The notes: generated by a model from the sequence alone, not told the origin. A stretch of 64,000 nucleotides of DNA from Bradyrhizobium sp. SRS-191 (GCF_024586915.1 NZ_JANBVS010000015.1:62001-126000); one strand, 5' to 3'. Positions 11,891 through 21,394 are shown, counted from the stretch's first letter. Made by a program: numbers and translations.

Positions 11891-12030
11891 GATCACACGC
11901 TGCCAGACCGGCGCGCTCCCTCTCCCCGTAAGAACGGCGAGAGGGAGCTGACCTCGCAAAATTGGGCGAAAGCTGTTATCTGTCTAAGAGGCGGCCCCCC
12001 CGGGGGGCGACGGTTTTCGGGAACAACGCC

Positions 12031-12237
12031 ATGTCGCAAACCAAGATCGGTGTCGTGCCTTCAGCGTTGCCGCCCAGTGATGCGGAACTCGCGGAGTGGA
12101 ATGGCTTGAGCCGCGAGGAGCAGATCGCTCGCTACCGGGAGTTCTTCGCGCATCCCGATTGCGAGAGGTTCACCGACGAATCTGCCGAAGATATTATCCT
12201 GGCTGCCCGGCAGCGCGCTGCGGCGCGCCGTGGGTAG
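12031..12237 (+). CDS. Antitoxin of a type II toxin-antitoxin pair
   Basis: A 68-residue acidic, helical protein beginning MSQTKIGVVPSALPPSD. Its role is assigned from size and from its position just before, and 8 bp overlapping, a ParE-like toxin gene. I do not see a clear CopG or PhD DNA-binding motif, so the antitoxin family is open. The ATG at 12031 was chosen over upstream starts because the added residues are encoded by a GC-rich palindromic stretch. Confidence 0.7.
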   Translation: MSQTKIGVVPSALPPSDAELAEWNGLSREEQIARYREFFAHPDCERFTDESAEDIILAARQRAAARRG

Positions 12238-12526
12238 CTACCGCCTGACCATTCGTGCGCGCGACCAGCTCGCACAAATCTACGATTATACAGAGACACA
12301 TTTCGGTTCTTATCAGGCGGACGCTTACGCGTCCGGACTGATCAGAACTTTCGAGCTTCTCTCGGACTTCCCTGCAATCGGCCAATCAGCCGACGAATTT
12401 CGAGCGGGACTGCGACGGTTCCGCTTCCAAGCACACGTCGTCTACTACACGGTATCTATTGAAGCGGTCGAGATCCGAGGCGTGTTGCATCACGCGCGCC
12501 GGATCCGATCCAGCCTGTTCGATTGA
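12230..12526 (+). CDS. ParE/RelE-superfamily toxin
   Basis: A 98-residue basic protein with the ParE fold pattern: YRLTIRARDQLAQIYDYT at the N-terminus, a helical middle (LIRTFELLSDFPAIGQ), GLRRFRFQAHVVYYTV as central strands, and a C-terminal HHARR. Family members inhibit gyrase or cleave ribosome-bound mRNA. A GTG start overlaps the end of the antitoxin gene. The convergent neighbour is fdsD. Confidence 0.82.
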   Translation: MGSYRLTIRARDQLAQIYDYTETHFGSYQADAYASGLIRTFELLSDFPAIGQSADEFRAGLRRFRFQAHVVYYTVSIEAVEIRGVLHHARRIRSSLFD

Positions 12527-12541
12527 CGGCGTAGAGGCGCC

Positions 12542-12787
12542 TTACGCCTTCTCCTTCGCGACCGCCGCGTCCTTCAGCTTGCCGATCGCGTCTTTCACGG
12601 CGGGGTCGAGGCCTTCGCCGCCGGCGTCGTGATGCGCGTAGATGGTCTTGAGCATGCGCGGGTCCCAGAACTTCTTGATGTGCTCGGCGACGCCGGCAAC
12701 CTCCTTGTCGCGGCCCTGGCTCTGGAAGAACTTTCCGATCTGGTTCGCCATGTAGACGAGGCGGTCGTGGGTGCTGCTATGCGACAT
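12542..12787 (-). CDS. fdsD: Formate dehydrogenase delta subunit
   Basis: An 81-residue protein, MSHSSTHDRLVYMANQIGKF onward, with the FdsD signature HIKKFWDPRML. In related enzymes the delta subunit helps assembly or stability of the FdsABG complex rather than catalysis. It is the last gene of the fds operon and its start overlaps the end of fdhD by 11 bp, indicating translational coupling. Confidence 0.93.
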   Translation of the reverse strand: MSHSSTHDRLVYMANQIGKFFQSQGRDKEVAGVAEHIKKFWDPRMLKTIYAHHDAGGEGLDPAVKDAIGKLKDAAVAKEKA

Positions 12788-13625
12788 GGGGCTTATCCGT
12801 CTGTGGTGATGGCGCGCGCGCCTCGGCGCTCGCGACGATGCGGTCGGGGTGGGTGAAGATTTCGAAGCCGTCGTTGCGGGCCACCGCAATCAGGGTGATG
12901 CCCGCGGCCTCGGCCATGCGGATGGCAAGCGCGGTCGGCGCGGAGACGGCGACCAAGACTGGCGCGCCCATCGCGGCGGCCTTCTGCACCAGCTCGACCG
13001 AGACGCGGCTGGTCATGATGACCAGGCCTTCGCTGGCCGTCTCGCGCGTCTGCGCGAGGTGGCCGGCGAGCTTGTCGAGCGCGTTGTGGCGGCCGACGTC
13101 CTCGCGAAGGGCGACGATGCCGCGGGCCGGAGTCCAGAACGCCGCGGCGTGTACGGCGCGGGTCTCGTGGTTGAGCTTCTGCAGCGGCTCAATCGCGGCC
13201 AGCGCAGTCATGATATCGCGCGGGGCGAAGCGCCGTCCTGCGGGCACATGCGCAGCGGGCCGCACCGCTTCGGCGAGGGAGTCGATGCCGCACAAGCCGC
13301 AGCCGGTGGGGCCGGCGATGTTGCGGCGGCGCTCGGCGAGGCGTTCGGCAAGCGCGTCGGGCAGCCACATCCGAAGCTCGATACCGTCATCGAGTTCGAC
13401 GACATCGAGCGAGACGATGTCGTCGCGGCTCTTGATCAGACCTTCGTTGAGGCTGAAGCCGATGGCGAAGTCGGCAAGGTCCTGCGGCGTCGCCATCATG
13501 ACAGCCTGGGTGCCGCCATTATAGGTCAGCGCGACCGCGGTCTCCTCCGGCACGCGGCGGTGGCCCTCGGTGAGGGCTCCGTCGCGCCAGACCAGACGAT
13601 CCGCGATGCGCACTGCATCTGGCAT
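12777..13625 (-). CDS. fdhD: FdhD/FdsC family sulfurtransferase for formate dehydrogenase
   Basis: A 282-residue FdhD-family protein required to insert the sulfido ligand into the molybdenum cofactor of formate dehydrogenase. The sulfur-relay cysteines are C109 and C112 in GPTGCGLCG. The sequence MTSRVSVELVQKAA and the C-terminal NDGFEIFTHPDRI are also typical. The start at 13625 (MPDAVRIADRLV) lies one base beyond the fdsA stop codon. Its place between fdsA and fdsD corresponds to fdsC of other fdsGBACD operons. Confidence 0.93.
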   Translation of the reverse strand: MPDAVRIADRLVWRDGALTEGHRRVPEETAVALTYNGGTQAVMMATPQDLADFAIGFSLNEGLIKSRDDIVSLDVVELDDGIELRMWLPDALAERLAERRRNIAGPTGCGLCGIDSLAEAVRPAAHVPAGRRFAPRDIMTALAAIEPLQKLNHETRAVHAAAFWTPARGIVALREDVGRHNALDKLAGHLAQTRETASEGLVIMTSRVSVELVQKAAAMGAPVLVAVSAPTALAIRMAEAAGITLIAVARNDGFEIFTHPDRIVASAEARAPSPQTDKPHVA

Positions 13626-13626
13626 G

Positions 13627-16506
13627 CTACTCCGCAGCCTCCACGATCGGGGCAATGCGGCGCGAGTTGCGGGCCTGCTCGTCATAGGCCTTCTGCCAGT
13701 CCGACGGGCCGTTGGACTGCGACACCTGCACCGCCGTGACCTTGTACTCCGGACAATTGGTCGCCCAATCGGAGTAGTCGGTGGTGATGACGTTGGCCTG
13801 GGTCAGCGGGTGGTGGAACGTGGTGTACACCACGCCCGGCGCCACGCGCTCCGAGATCAACGCGTGCAGCGTTGTCTCGCCGGCGCGGCTGGTCAGCCGC
13901 ACCCAGTCGCCGTCGCGGATGCCGCGCTGCTCGGCGTCGTGCGGATGGATCTCCAGCACGTCCTCGCCATGCCACACCACGTTGTCGGTGCGCCGGGTCT
14001 GGGCGCCGACATTGTACTGCGACAGGATGCGCCCCGTCGTGAGCAGCAGCGGGAAGCGCGGGCCGGTGCGCTCGTCGGTCGCGACGTACTCGGTGACGAC
14101 GAACTTGCCCTTGCCGCGGACGAAGCCGTCGACATGCATGATCGGCGAGCCCTCGGGATACTTCTCGTTGCAGGGCCACTGCACCGAGCCCATCTCCTCG
14201 AGCTTCTGGTAGGAGACGCCGGTGAAGGTGGGCGTCAACGCCGCGATCTCGTCCATGATCTCGGAGGGATGATTGTACGTCATCTCGAAGCCCATTGCCT
14301 TGGCGAGGCCGATCGTGACCTCCCAGTCGGCGAGGCCATTGCGCGGGGTCATCACCTTGCGGACGCGCTGGATGCGGCGCTCGGCGTTGGTGAAGGTGCC
14401 GTCCTTCTCGAGGAAGGTCGAGCCGGGCAGGAAGACGTGGGCGTAGTTGGCGGTCTCGTTCAGGAACAGGTCCTGCACGATGACGCACTCCATCGACGAC
14501 AGCGCCTGCACGACGTGGCTGGTGTTCGGATCGGACTGCAGGATGTCCTCGCCCTGCACGTAGAGGCCCTTGAAGGTGCCGTCGATCGCGGAGTCGAACA
14601 TGTTCGGGATGCGCAGGCCCGGCTCAGGGTTGAGCTTGACGTTCCACATCGCCTCGAACTGGTCGCGCACCGCGTCGCCCGAGATGTGCCTGTAGCCCGG
14701 CAGCTCGTGCGGGAACGAGCCCATGTCGCAGGAGCCCTGTACGTTGTTCTGGCCGCGCAGCGGATTCACGCCGACGCCGCGGCGGCCGATATTTCCGGTG
14801 GCCATCGCGAGGTTGGCGATCGCGATCACCGTGGTCGAGCCCTGGCTGTGCTCGGTGACACCCAGGCCGTAATAGATCGCGCCGTTGCCGCCCTTGGCGT
14901 AGAGCCGGGCCGCGCCGCGGATCGCTTCCGGGTCGACGCCGGAGATGCTGGCGATCGCCTCGGGGCTGTTCTTCTCCAGGGCAACGAACTCGGCCCAGTC
15001 CTGGAACTCGCTCCAGTCGCAGCGCTCGCGCACGAAGGTCTCGTTGACGAGGCCCTCGGTGACGATGACATGCGCCAGCGCGGTCAGGATGGCGACGTTG
15101 GTGCCGGGTAGCAGCGGCAGATGATAGTCGGCCTTGATATGCGCCGACTTCACCAGGTCGATCTTGCGCGGATCGACCACGATCAGCTTGGCGCCCTGGC
15201 GCAGCCGCTTCTTCATGCGCGAGCCGAACACCGGATGCGCGTCGGTCGGGTTGGCGCCGATCACCATGATGACGTCGCTGTCCTCGACCGAGTCGAAGTC
15301 CTGCGTGCCGGCCGAGGTGCCGAAGGTGGTGGCGAGGCCGTAGCCGGTCGGCGAGTGACAGACGCGGGCGCAGGTGTCGACATTGTTGTTGCCGAAGCCG
15401 GCGCGGACCAGCTTCTGCACCAGATAGGTTTCTTCGTTGGTGCAGCGGGACGAGGTGATGCCGCCGATCGAGTCGCGGCCATACTTGGCCTGGATGCCGC
15501 GCATCTTCTGCGCCGCGAAGGTGAAGGCCTCGTCATAGGAGACCTCGCGCCAGGGCTGGTCGATGGTTTCGCGGATCATCGGCTTGAGGATGCGCTCCTT
15601 GTGGGTCGCATAGCCATAGGCGAAGCGGCCCTTGACGCAGGAATGGCCGCGATTGGCCTTGCCGTCCTTGTAGGGCACCATGCGCACGATCTCCTCGCCG
15701 CGCATCTCCGCCTTGAAGGTGCAGCCGACGCCGCAATAGGCGCAGGTGGTGACCGCCGAATGCTCGGGCTGGCCGATCTCGATGACGCTCTTCTCGGTCA
15801 GGGTCGCGGTCGGGCAGGCCTGCACGCAGGCGCCGCAGGACACGCACTCGGAGCCGAGGAAGCTCTCGCTCATGCCCGGCGAGACCCGGCTGTCGAAGCC
15901 GCGGCCGGAGATCGTCAGCGCGAACGTGCCTTGCACCTCCTCGCAGGCGCGGACGCAGCGCGAGCAGACGATGCACTTCGACGGATCGTAGGTGAAATAG
16001 GGGTTCGACTCGTCCTTCGGCAGCCAGGCCGGATTGGCCTCGCCGCAGGCGTCGGCGAACACGTGGTTCTCACCCTGGTTGCCGTAGCGCACGTCGCGCA
16101 GGCCGACCGCGCCGGCCATGTCCTGCAGCTCGCAATCGCCATTGGCGGCGCAGGTGAGACAGTCGAGCGGATGGTCGGAGATGTAGAGCTCCATCACGCC
16201 CTTGCGCAGCTTCTTCAGCCGCTCGGTCTGGGTATGGACGACGAGGCCCGCGGCGACCGGCGTGGTGCACGAGGCCGGCGTGCCGGCGCGGCCCTCGACC
16301 TCGACGAGGCAGAGGCGGCAGGAGCCGAAGGCGTCGACCATGTCGGTCGCGCACAGCTTCGGGATCTGCGTGCCCGCCTCCATGGCCGCGCGCATGATCG
16401 AGGTGCCCTCGGGAACTGTGATGCTCTGGCCGTCGATGGTGAGCGTCACCATCTTCTCGGACTTGGAGAGCGGGGTGCCGTAATCGGTTTCGTGGATGAG
16501 CGACAT
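13627..16506 (-). CDS. fdsA: NAD-dependent formate dehydrogenase, alpha (Mo-bisMGD) subunit
   Basis: A 959-residue catalytic subunit that oxidises formate to CO2. In order it has an N-terminal 2Fe-2S ferredoxin domain (CATDMVDAFGSCRLCLVE), a His-Cys cluster region, two 4Fe-4S motifs (CIVCSRCVRAC, CVSCGACVQAC), a further 4Fe-4S site (CAYCGVGC) and the molybdopterin domains. The molybdenum ligand is C383 in DTCARVCHSPT, a cysteine where some formate dehydrogenases have selenocysteine. It sits 24 bp after fdsB. Electrons should pass to FdsB and FdsG and on to NAD+. Confidence 0.97.
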   Translation of the reverse strand: MSLIHETDYGTPLSKSEKMVTLTIDGQSITVPEGTSIMRAAMEAGTQIPKLCATDMVDAFGSCRLCLVEVEGRAGTPASCTTPVAAGLVVHTQTERLKKLRKGVMELYISDHPLDCLTCAANGDCELQDMAGAVGLRDVRYGNQGENHVFADACGEANPAWLPKDESNPYFTYDPSKCIVCSRCVRACEEVQGTFALTISGRGFDSRVSPGMSESFLGSECVSCGACVQACPTATLTEKSVIEIGQPEHSAVTTCAYCGVGCTFKAEMRGEEIVRMVPYKDGKANRGHSCVKGRFAYGYATHKERILKPMIRETIDQPWREVSYDEAFTFAAQKMRGIQAKYGRDSIGGITSSRCTNEETYLVQKLVRAGFGNNNVDTCARVCHSPTGYGLATTFGTSAGTQDFDSVEDSDVIMVIGANPTDAHPVFGSRMKKRLRQGAKLIVVDPRKIDLVKSAHIKADYHLPLLPGTNVAILTALAHVIVTEGLVNETFVRERCDWSEFQDWAEFVALEKNSPEAIASISGVDPEAIRGAARLYAKGGNGAIYYGLGVTEHSQGSTTVIAIANLAMATGNIGRRGVGVNPLRGQNNVQGSCDMGSFPHELPGYRHISGDAVRDQFEAMWNVKLNPEPGLRIPNMFDSAIDGTFKGLYVQGEDILQSDPNTSHVVQALSSMECVIVQDLFLNETANYAHVFLPGSTFLEKDGTFTNAERRIQRVRKVMTPRNGLADWEVTIGLAKAMGFEMTYNHPSEIMDEIAALTPTFTGVSYQKLEEMGSVQWPCNEKYPEGSPIMHVDGFVRGKGKFVVTEYVATDERTGPRFPLLLTTGRILSQYNVGAQTRRTDNVVWHGEDVLEIHPHDAEQRGIRDGDWVRLTSRAGETTLHALISERVAPGVVYTTFHHPLTQANVITTDYSDWATNCPEYKVTAVQVSQSNGPSDWQKAYDEQARNSRRIAPIVEAAE

Positions 16507-16530
16507 GGCTGTGTCCTTATTCCCGAATGT

Positions 16531-18087
16531 CTATTCCGCAGCCTGCAGGCGCGGTTGCTGAGGACCGAAATCCTCGCGGAAATGTTTCAGCGCCGAGAGC
16601 ACAGGGTAGGGCGTGAAGCCGCCGAGTGCACAGAGCGATCCGAGCTTCATAGTGCCGCAGAGGTCCTCGACGAGAGCGATGTTCTCAGACACGCGCTCGC
16701 CGCGGCGGATCTTGTCGATGGTCTCGGCGCCGCGCGTCGAGCCGATGCGGCAGGGCGTGCACTTGCCGCAGGATTCGATGGCGCAGAACTCCATCGCGAA
16801 GCGCGCCTGCTTCGACATGTCGACGGTGTCGTCGAATACGACGATGCCGCCATGGCCGATCAGGCCTTCCTTGGCGGCGAACGCCTCGTAGTCGAACGGC
16901 GTGTCGAACAGCGCGCGCGGGAAGTAGGCCCCGAGCGGACCGCCGACCTGCACTGCGCGCACGGGACGCCCGGTGAAGGTGCCGCCGCCGATGTCGTCGA
17001 CGAGATCGCCGAGCGTGATGCCGAACGCGGTCTCGAACAGGCCGCCGAACTTCACATTGCCGGCGATCTGGATCGGCATCGTGCCGCGCGAGCGTCCCAT
17101 GCCGAAATCGGCATAGGCCTTGGCGCCCTCGTCGAGGATGAAGGGGATCGCAGCGAACGACAGCAGGTTGTTGACCACCGTCGGCTTGCCGAACAGGCCG
17201 TGATGGGCGGGCAGCGGCGGCTTGGCGCGGACAATGCCGCGCTTGCCTTCGAGGCTCTCCATCAGCGCGGTCTCTTCGCCGCAGACATAGGCGCCGGCGC
17301 CGGTGCGGACCTCGAGCTCAAACGTGTAGTTCGAGCCCGCGATCTTGTCGCCGAGCAGGCCGGCTTGCCTCGCGATGTCGATCGCCTTGGCCATGGTTGC
17401 GATCGCGTGCGGATATTCCGAGCGCGTATAGATGTAGCCCTTGGTGGCGCCCACCGCGATGCCGCAGATGGTCATGCCTTCGATCAGCACGAAGGGATCG
17501 CCTTCCATCAGCATGCGGTCGGCGAAGGTGCCGCTGTCGCCTTCGTCGGCGTTGCAGATGACGTATTTGCGGTCCGCCGCGGTCTGCGACACCGTCTTCC
17601 ACTTGACGCCGGTCGGGAAGCCCGCGCCGCCGCGGCCGCGCAGGCCCGACGTCGTGACCTCGGCAATCACCGCGTCCGGCGACAGCGTCAGCGCGCGCGT
17701 CAGGCCCTTGTAGCCGCCATGGGCGCGATAGTCGTCGAGCGACAAGGGATCGATGATGCCGCAGCGCGCGAAGGTGAGGCGGGTCTGCCGCTTCAGCCAA
17801 GGGATCTCCTCTGTCAGGCCGAGCGAGAGCTTGTGCGATTTGTCATCGATGATGGCGTCGAGCAGCGACGGCGCGTCGTCAGCCGTGACGGGGCCGAAGC
17901 CGAAGCGGCCCTGCGCCGTCTCCAGCTCGACCAGCGGCTCCAGCCAGTACAACCCACGCGAGCCGTTGCGGACGATTTCAAGTTCGACCTTCCGCTCCAG
18001 CGCCGCCTTGTGCAGCGCGTGGGCGACCTCATCAGCGCCGACGGCGAGCGCGCCGGCATCACACGGGACAAAAAGACGCACGCTCAT
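16531..18087 (-). CDS. fdsB: NAD-dependent formate dehydrogenase, beta (NAD/FMN) subunit
   Basis: A 518-residue NuoF-like subunit. The N-terminal 100 residues form a NuoE-like thioredoxin fold without cluster cysteines. The NADH/FMN domain follows with GRGGAGFPTG at 151-160. The C-terminal 4Fe-4S site uses C440, C443 and C446 (SCGKCTPCR), plus a later cysteine in DLCGTMK. It receives electrons from FdsA and reduces NAD+. Its ATG overlaps the fdsG stop by 4 bp. Confidence 0.97.
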   Translation of the reverse strand: MSVRLFVPCDAGALAVGADEVAHALHKAALERKVELEIVRNGSRGLYWLEPLVELETAQGRFGFGPVTADDAPSLLDAIIDDKSHKLSLGLTEEIPWLKRQTRLTFARCGIIDPLSLDDYRAHGGYKGLTRALTLSPDAVIAEVTTSGLRGRGGAGFPTGVKWKTVSQTAADRKYVICNADEGDSGTFADRMLMEGDPFVLIEGMTICGIAVGATKGYIYTRSEYPHAIATMAKAIDIARQAGLLGDKIAGSNYTFELEVRTGAGAYVCGEETALMESLEGKRGIVRAKPPLPAHHGLFGKPTVVNNLLSFAAIPFILDEGAKAYADFGMGRSRGTMPIQIAGNVKFGGLFETAFGITLGDLVDDIGGGTFTGRPVRAVQVGGPLGAYFPRALFDTPFDYEAFAAKEGLIGHGGIVVFDDTVDMSKQARFAMEFCAIESCGKCTPCRIGSTRGAETIDKIRRGERVSENIALVEDLCGTMKLGSLCALGGFTPYPVLSALKHFREDFGPQQPRLQAAE

Positions 18088-18572
18088 CGCTGGGCCTCCG
18101 AGACGAGAGCATCGATCCGGGCTTCATCGAGCCGGCCGACCAGCCGGCCGTCGATCATGGCCGAGGGCGCGGTGGCGCACAGGCCGAGGCAGTAGATCGG
18201 CTCGAGCGTGACGCGCTCATCCGATGTGGTGTTACCCATGGCGATCCCAAGCTTGGCCTCGGCACGCGCAGCGAGCGCATCGCCACCAGCGGCCTGGCAG
18301 GCCTCGGCACGGCACAGCTTCAGCACGTGACGGCCGGCCTTCTTGGCGCGGAAATCATGGTAGAACGTGAACACGCCGTAAACCTCGGCGCGAGACAAAT
18401 TGAGCGTGGATGCAATCATCGGCAGGGCATCCTCCGGCACGTAGCCGAACGCCTCCTGCAACGCATGGAGGATCGGCAAGGTTGCTCCCTCCATCCTGCT
18501 ATGTTCAGCGATGATCTCGGCGCCGCGCGCCGCATCCCAACTCTCGTACATCGGCGTCATCTTGGGCGTCAT
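18084..18572 (-). CDS. fdsG: NAD-dependent formate dehydrogenase, gamma (NuoE-like) subunit
   Basis: A 162-residue 2Fe-2S protein of the NuoE family. The cluster cysteines are C87, C92, C128 and C132, in KLCRAEACQ and YCLGLCATAP. It is the first gene of the operon. The ATG at 18572 is preceded by GGGATCAGG; a second ATG at 18560 is possible and an in-frame TTG at 18596 is less likely. The gene diverges from a LysR regulator. Confidence 0.94.
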   Translation of the reverse strand: MTPKMTPMYESWDAARGAEIIAEHSRMEGATLPILHALQEAFGYVPEDALPMIASTLNLSRAEVYGVFTFYHDFRAKKAGRHVLKLCRAEACQAAGGDALAARAEAKLGIAMGNTTSDERVTLEPIYCLGLCATAPSAMIDGRLVGRLDEARIDALVSEAQR

Positions 18573-18655
18573 CCTGATCCCGATTCTGCGTTGCAAGCGT
18601 TTCTCATATCCAAGTTGGAATTGCTCAAGATATCAATAAAGCAGTCCCGTGCTGC

Positions 18656-18682
18656 GATAGCGAAACGCAATCGTGAGATAGC
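18656..18682. promoter_or_regulatory. Possible LysR binding region for fds
   Basis: The hexamer GATAGC occurs at 18656-18661 and again at 18677-18682, exactly 21 bp apart (two helical turns), between fdsG and the divergent lysR gene. This phasing suits a LysR-type tetramer. The role is inferred from spacing and position only. Confidence 0.4.
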
Positions 18683-18834
18683 TAGAAGTTGACGAAAAAC
18701 AGGCCTTCGCGCGACCGGCTTGCGGCCGCGTTTTACCGTGTCCGTGCCCCCCTCGCCGTGATAGGGTTTCATCCTGTCCGGAGGCGCCCAAAACGTGCGG
18801 AACCGGGCCATTCAACCCGGGGAAGGCCGACCTC

Positions 18835-19728
18835 TTGATCGACAAGCTCGAACTGCTGCTGGCACTCGCCAAGGAGCGCCATTTCGGCCGCGCCGCGGAG
18901 ACGTGCGGGGTCACCCAGCCGACGATGTCGACCAGCATCAAGCAGCTCGAGGAGATCCTCGGCGTCATGCTGGTGCAGCGGGGATCGCGGTTCCAGGGTT
19001 TTACCCCCGAGGGCGAGCGCACGCTGGACTGGGCCCGGCGCATCGTCGGCGACTTCCGCGCGATGCGGCAGGAGATCAACGGCCTCAAGGACAAGCTGTC
19101 GGGCGAGATCCGCATCGCTGCGGTTCCGACGGTGCTCGGCATGGTGGCGTCGCTGACGACGCCGTTCCGCGCCAAGCATCCGGAGGTCCGGTTCCGCATC
19201 ATGTCGTGCACGTCGGCGGATGTGCTCGGCCTCTTGGAGAACCTCGAGGTCGATGCCGGGCTGACCTACATCGAGAACGAGCCGATCGGCCGCGTCAGAA
19301 CCATCCCGCTGTACAACGAGAGCTACCGCCTGCTGACCGCGCCGGACGCCATGTTCGGCGATCGCGACCAGGTGACCTGGCAGGAAGTGGGGCAGGTGCC
19401 GCTGTGCCTGCTGACGCCGGACATGCAGAACCGCCGCATCATCGACCGCGCGCTGAAGGCCGCCGGCAACGAGGTCACGCCGACGCTGACCTCGAACTCG
19501 CTGCTCGTGCTCTACACCCATGTGAAGACCGGCCGCTGGGCCAGCGTGATGCCGGCCAAGCTCGCCGAAACGTTGGGGCTCGCCGACAAGGTGCGCTCGA
19601 TCCCGATCATCGACCCCGTGATCAACTATCAGATCGGCCTCGTCATCCCGCAACGCGACCCGATGACCCCGCTGATCGCCTCGCTGGTGCAGATCGCGCG
19701 CGAGGTCGCGCCCACATTGCAGGCGTGA
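18835..19728 (+). CDS. LysR-family regulator, probable activator of fds operon
   Basis: A 297-residue LysR protein. The N-terminal winged helix-turn-helix covers about residues 1-60 (HFGRAAETCGVTQPTMSTSI), and the substrate-binding domain begins near LSGEIRIAAVPTV. It is transcribed divergently from fdsG, like FdsR in other fds loci, so formate-dependent control of fdsGBA-fdhD-fdsD is the likely role. The start is TTG at 18835, chosen because the domain starts at once with MIDKLELLLALA. Confidence 0.9.
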   Translation: MIDKLELLLALAKERHFGRAAETCGVTQPTMSTSIKQLEEILGVMLVQRGSRFQGFTPEGERTLDWARRIVGDFRAMRQEINGLKDKLSGEIRIAAVPTVLGMVASLTTPFRAKHPEVRFRIMSCTSADVLGLLENLEVDAGLTYIENEPIGRVRTIPLYNESYRLLTAPDAMFGDRDQVTWQEVGQVPLCLLTPDMQNRRIIDRALKAAGNEVTPTLTSNSLLVLYTHVKTGRWASVMPAKLAETLGLADKVRSIPIIDPVINYQIGLVIPQRDPMTPLIASLVQIAREVAPTLQA

Positions 19729-20140
19729 AGCGCGACCGCTATCTGCGAGGCTCAAGGCTGGCCTCACGGCGGTCGACCCGACGTCGAGCAGGCGGCCCCT
19801 TGATTGACCCGCTGCGCTCGCAATGAGGAGCGGGGCTGGGATCTCCCCACTCCAGCTGTCATCGCCCGGCTTGACCGGGCGATCCAGTACGCCGAGACGT
19901 TCGTGAGTCCACCGAGAGGCCGCGGCGTACTGGATGCCCGCCTGCGCGGGCATGACAGCGAGGTTGAACCACAGCCGTCATTGCGAGCGAGCGCAGCGAC
20001 GCAATCCAGGCTCATACAGCACGACTGGATGCTTCGGTTCGGGGGACGTACACCCCGGCGTTTTGATCGGCGTCGCCAGGGTGGAACAGCCCGGAGCAGC
20101 AGCTGTTAGCCCGGGACAGATCATCGCCCTCGGAACCGAT
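19729..20140. other. Intergenic region with nested palindromic repeats
   Basis: About 410 bp with no gene supported. It holds the double palindrome at 19856-19958, bracketed by an outer inverted pair: GCTGCGCTCGCAATGA near 19810-19825, and the matching TCATTGCGAGCGAGCGCAGC near 19978-19997. A frame running through this region into the transporter gene is judged non-coding before 20141. Confidence 0.6.
19856..19958. repeat. Double REP-like palindromic element
   Basis: Two mirrored hairpins. The left one is CTGTCATCGCCCGG...CCGGGCGATCCAGTACGCCG (19856-19894). The right one is CGGCGTACTGGATGCCCGC...GCGGGCATGACAG (19923-19958). The outer words CTGTCAT/ATGACAG and ATCCAGTACGCCG/CGGCGTACTGGAT are exact reverse complements. 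Single copies of the same unit lie at 5941-5976. Confidence 0.8.
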
Positions 20141-21382
20141 ATGACCGACCTCTCCATCGATGCCCGGCTGCTCGCGCCGGACAATCACCGCAACCGCTCG
20201 AACAGGCCGGTCGTCGCCGTCGCCGCTGCGGCCTTGATCCTCGGCGCGCTGGTGCTGGGCGCTGCGATCACCTGGCGGCAGGGTGCGCTGTTTCTGGTCG
20301 GCGGGGCGCTCGGGCTGTCGCTGTACCACGCGCTGTTCGGCTTCACCTCGGCCTGGCGCGTCTTCATCGTCGCGCGTCGCGGCGCCGGCCTGCGGGCGCA
20401 GATGGTGATGCTTGCAATCGCCGTCATCCTGTTCTTCCCGGCGCTCGCCCACGGCACGCTGTTCGGCCAGCCGGTGCACGGCGAATATGGCGCGGTCGGC
20501 ATCGGTATGCTCACCGGCGCGTTCCTGTTCGGCCTGGGCATGCAGATGGGCGGCGGCTGCGCGTCAGGGACGCTCTACACCGCGGGCGGCGGCAACACGC
20601 GAATGCTGGTGACGCTCGCCGCCTTCATCGTCGGCTCGACGATCGGCGCGCGGCACCTGCCGTGGTGGAGCGCGCAGCCGAACATCGGCGCGGTGTCGCT
20701 GATCGACAAGCTCGGCTGGATGCCAGCGCTGATCGTCTGCCTCGTCGTGATGGCCGGGATCTACGTGTTCACCCTCCAGGTCGAAACCCACAGTCATGGT
20801 GCAATCGAGCCGGGCGTCCGCACCGAGCTCACCGGCGCCAGGCGCTTTCTACAGGGCCCATGGCCGCTGCTGTGGGGCGCCGTCGCGCTCGCGCTCGGCA
20901 ATTTCGCGACGTTGTTTCTCGCCGGCCGTCCCTGGGGCATCACCTCCGCTTTCGCGTTGTGGGGATCGAAGATCGCGATGGCGCTCGGCGTTGACGTCGC
21001 GTCCTGGGGCTATTGGCAGGGCGCCCGCGCGGCGTCGCTGCAGCAGAGCATCTTCGCCGATATCACCTCGGTGATGGATTTCGGCATCATGCTCGGCGCG
21101 CTGCTCGCCGCGGGCCTCGCCGGCAAATTCCATCCGACCTGGCGCCTGCCGCTGCCGTCGCTGCTCGCCGCCATCATCGGCGGCTTGCTGCTCGGCTACG
21201 GCGCGCGTCTCGCCTATGGCTGCAACATCGGCGCTTACTTCAGCGGCATCGCTTCGGGCAGCCTGCATGGCTGGTGCTGGTTCGTCGCGGCCTTCATCGG
21301 CAACATGATCGGCACGCAGTTGCGGCCGCTGTTCGGGCTCACCGTCGAGCGCGGGCCCGTACCGGCGGCGAAGCCTGCCTGA
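20141..21382 (+). CDS. YeeE/YedE family (thiosulfate transporter-like) membrane protein
   Basis: A 413-residue protein with about ten hydrophobic segments. The two half-repeats each carry the family cysteine motif: GGGCASGTLYT in the first half and YGCNIGAYFSGI in the second. Thiosulfate importer TsuA belongs to this family and uses such cysteines, so uptake of a sulfur compound is likely; the substrate here is inferred. The start at 20141 (MTDLSIDARLLAP) is chosen because upstream sequence is repetitive intergenic DNA. Confidence 0.88.
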   Translation: MTDLSIDARLLAPDNHRNRSNRPVVAVAAAALILGALVLGAAITWRQGALFLVGGALGLSLYHALFGFTSAWRVFIVARRGAGLRAQMVMLAIAVILFFPALAHGTLFGQPVHGEYGAVGIGMLTGAFLFGLGMQMGGGCASGTLYTAGGGNTRMLVTLAAFIVGSTIGARHLPWWSAQPNIGAVSLIDKLGWMPALIVCLVVMAGIYVFTLQVETHSHGAIEPGVRTELTGARRFLQGPWPLLWGAVALALGNFATLFLAGRPWGITSAFALWGSKIAMALGVDVASWGYWQGARAASLQQSIFADITSVMDFGIMLGALLAAGLAGKFHPTWRLPLPSLLAAIIGGLLLGYGARLAYGCNIGAYFSGIASGSLHGWCWFVAAFIGNMIGTQLRPLFGLTVERGPVPAAKPA

Positions 21383-21394
21383 GGCGATCTTGCA

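Noticed and set aside
15121..18195. A frame of more than 1000 codons opposite fdsA and fdsB
   Set aside because: The same antisense effect; the minus-strand genes carry all cofactor motifs.
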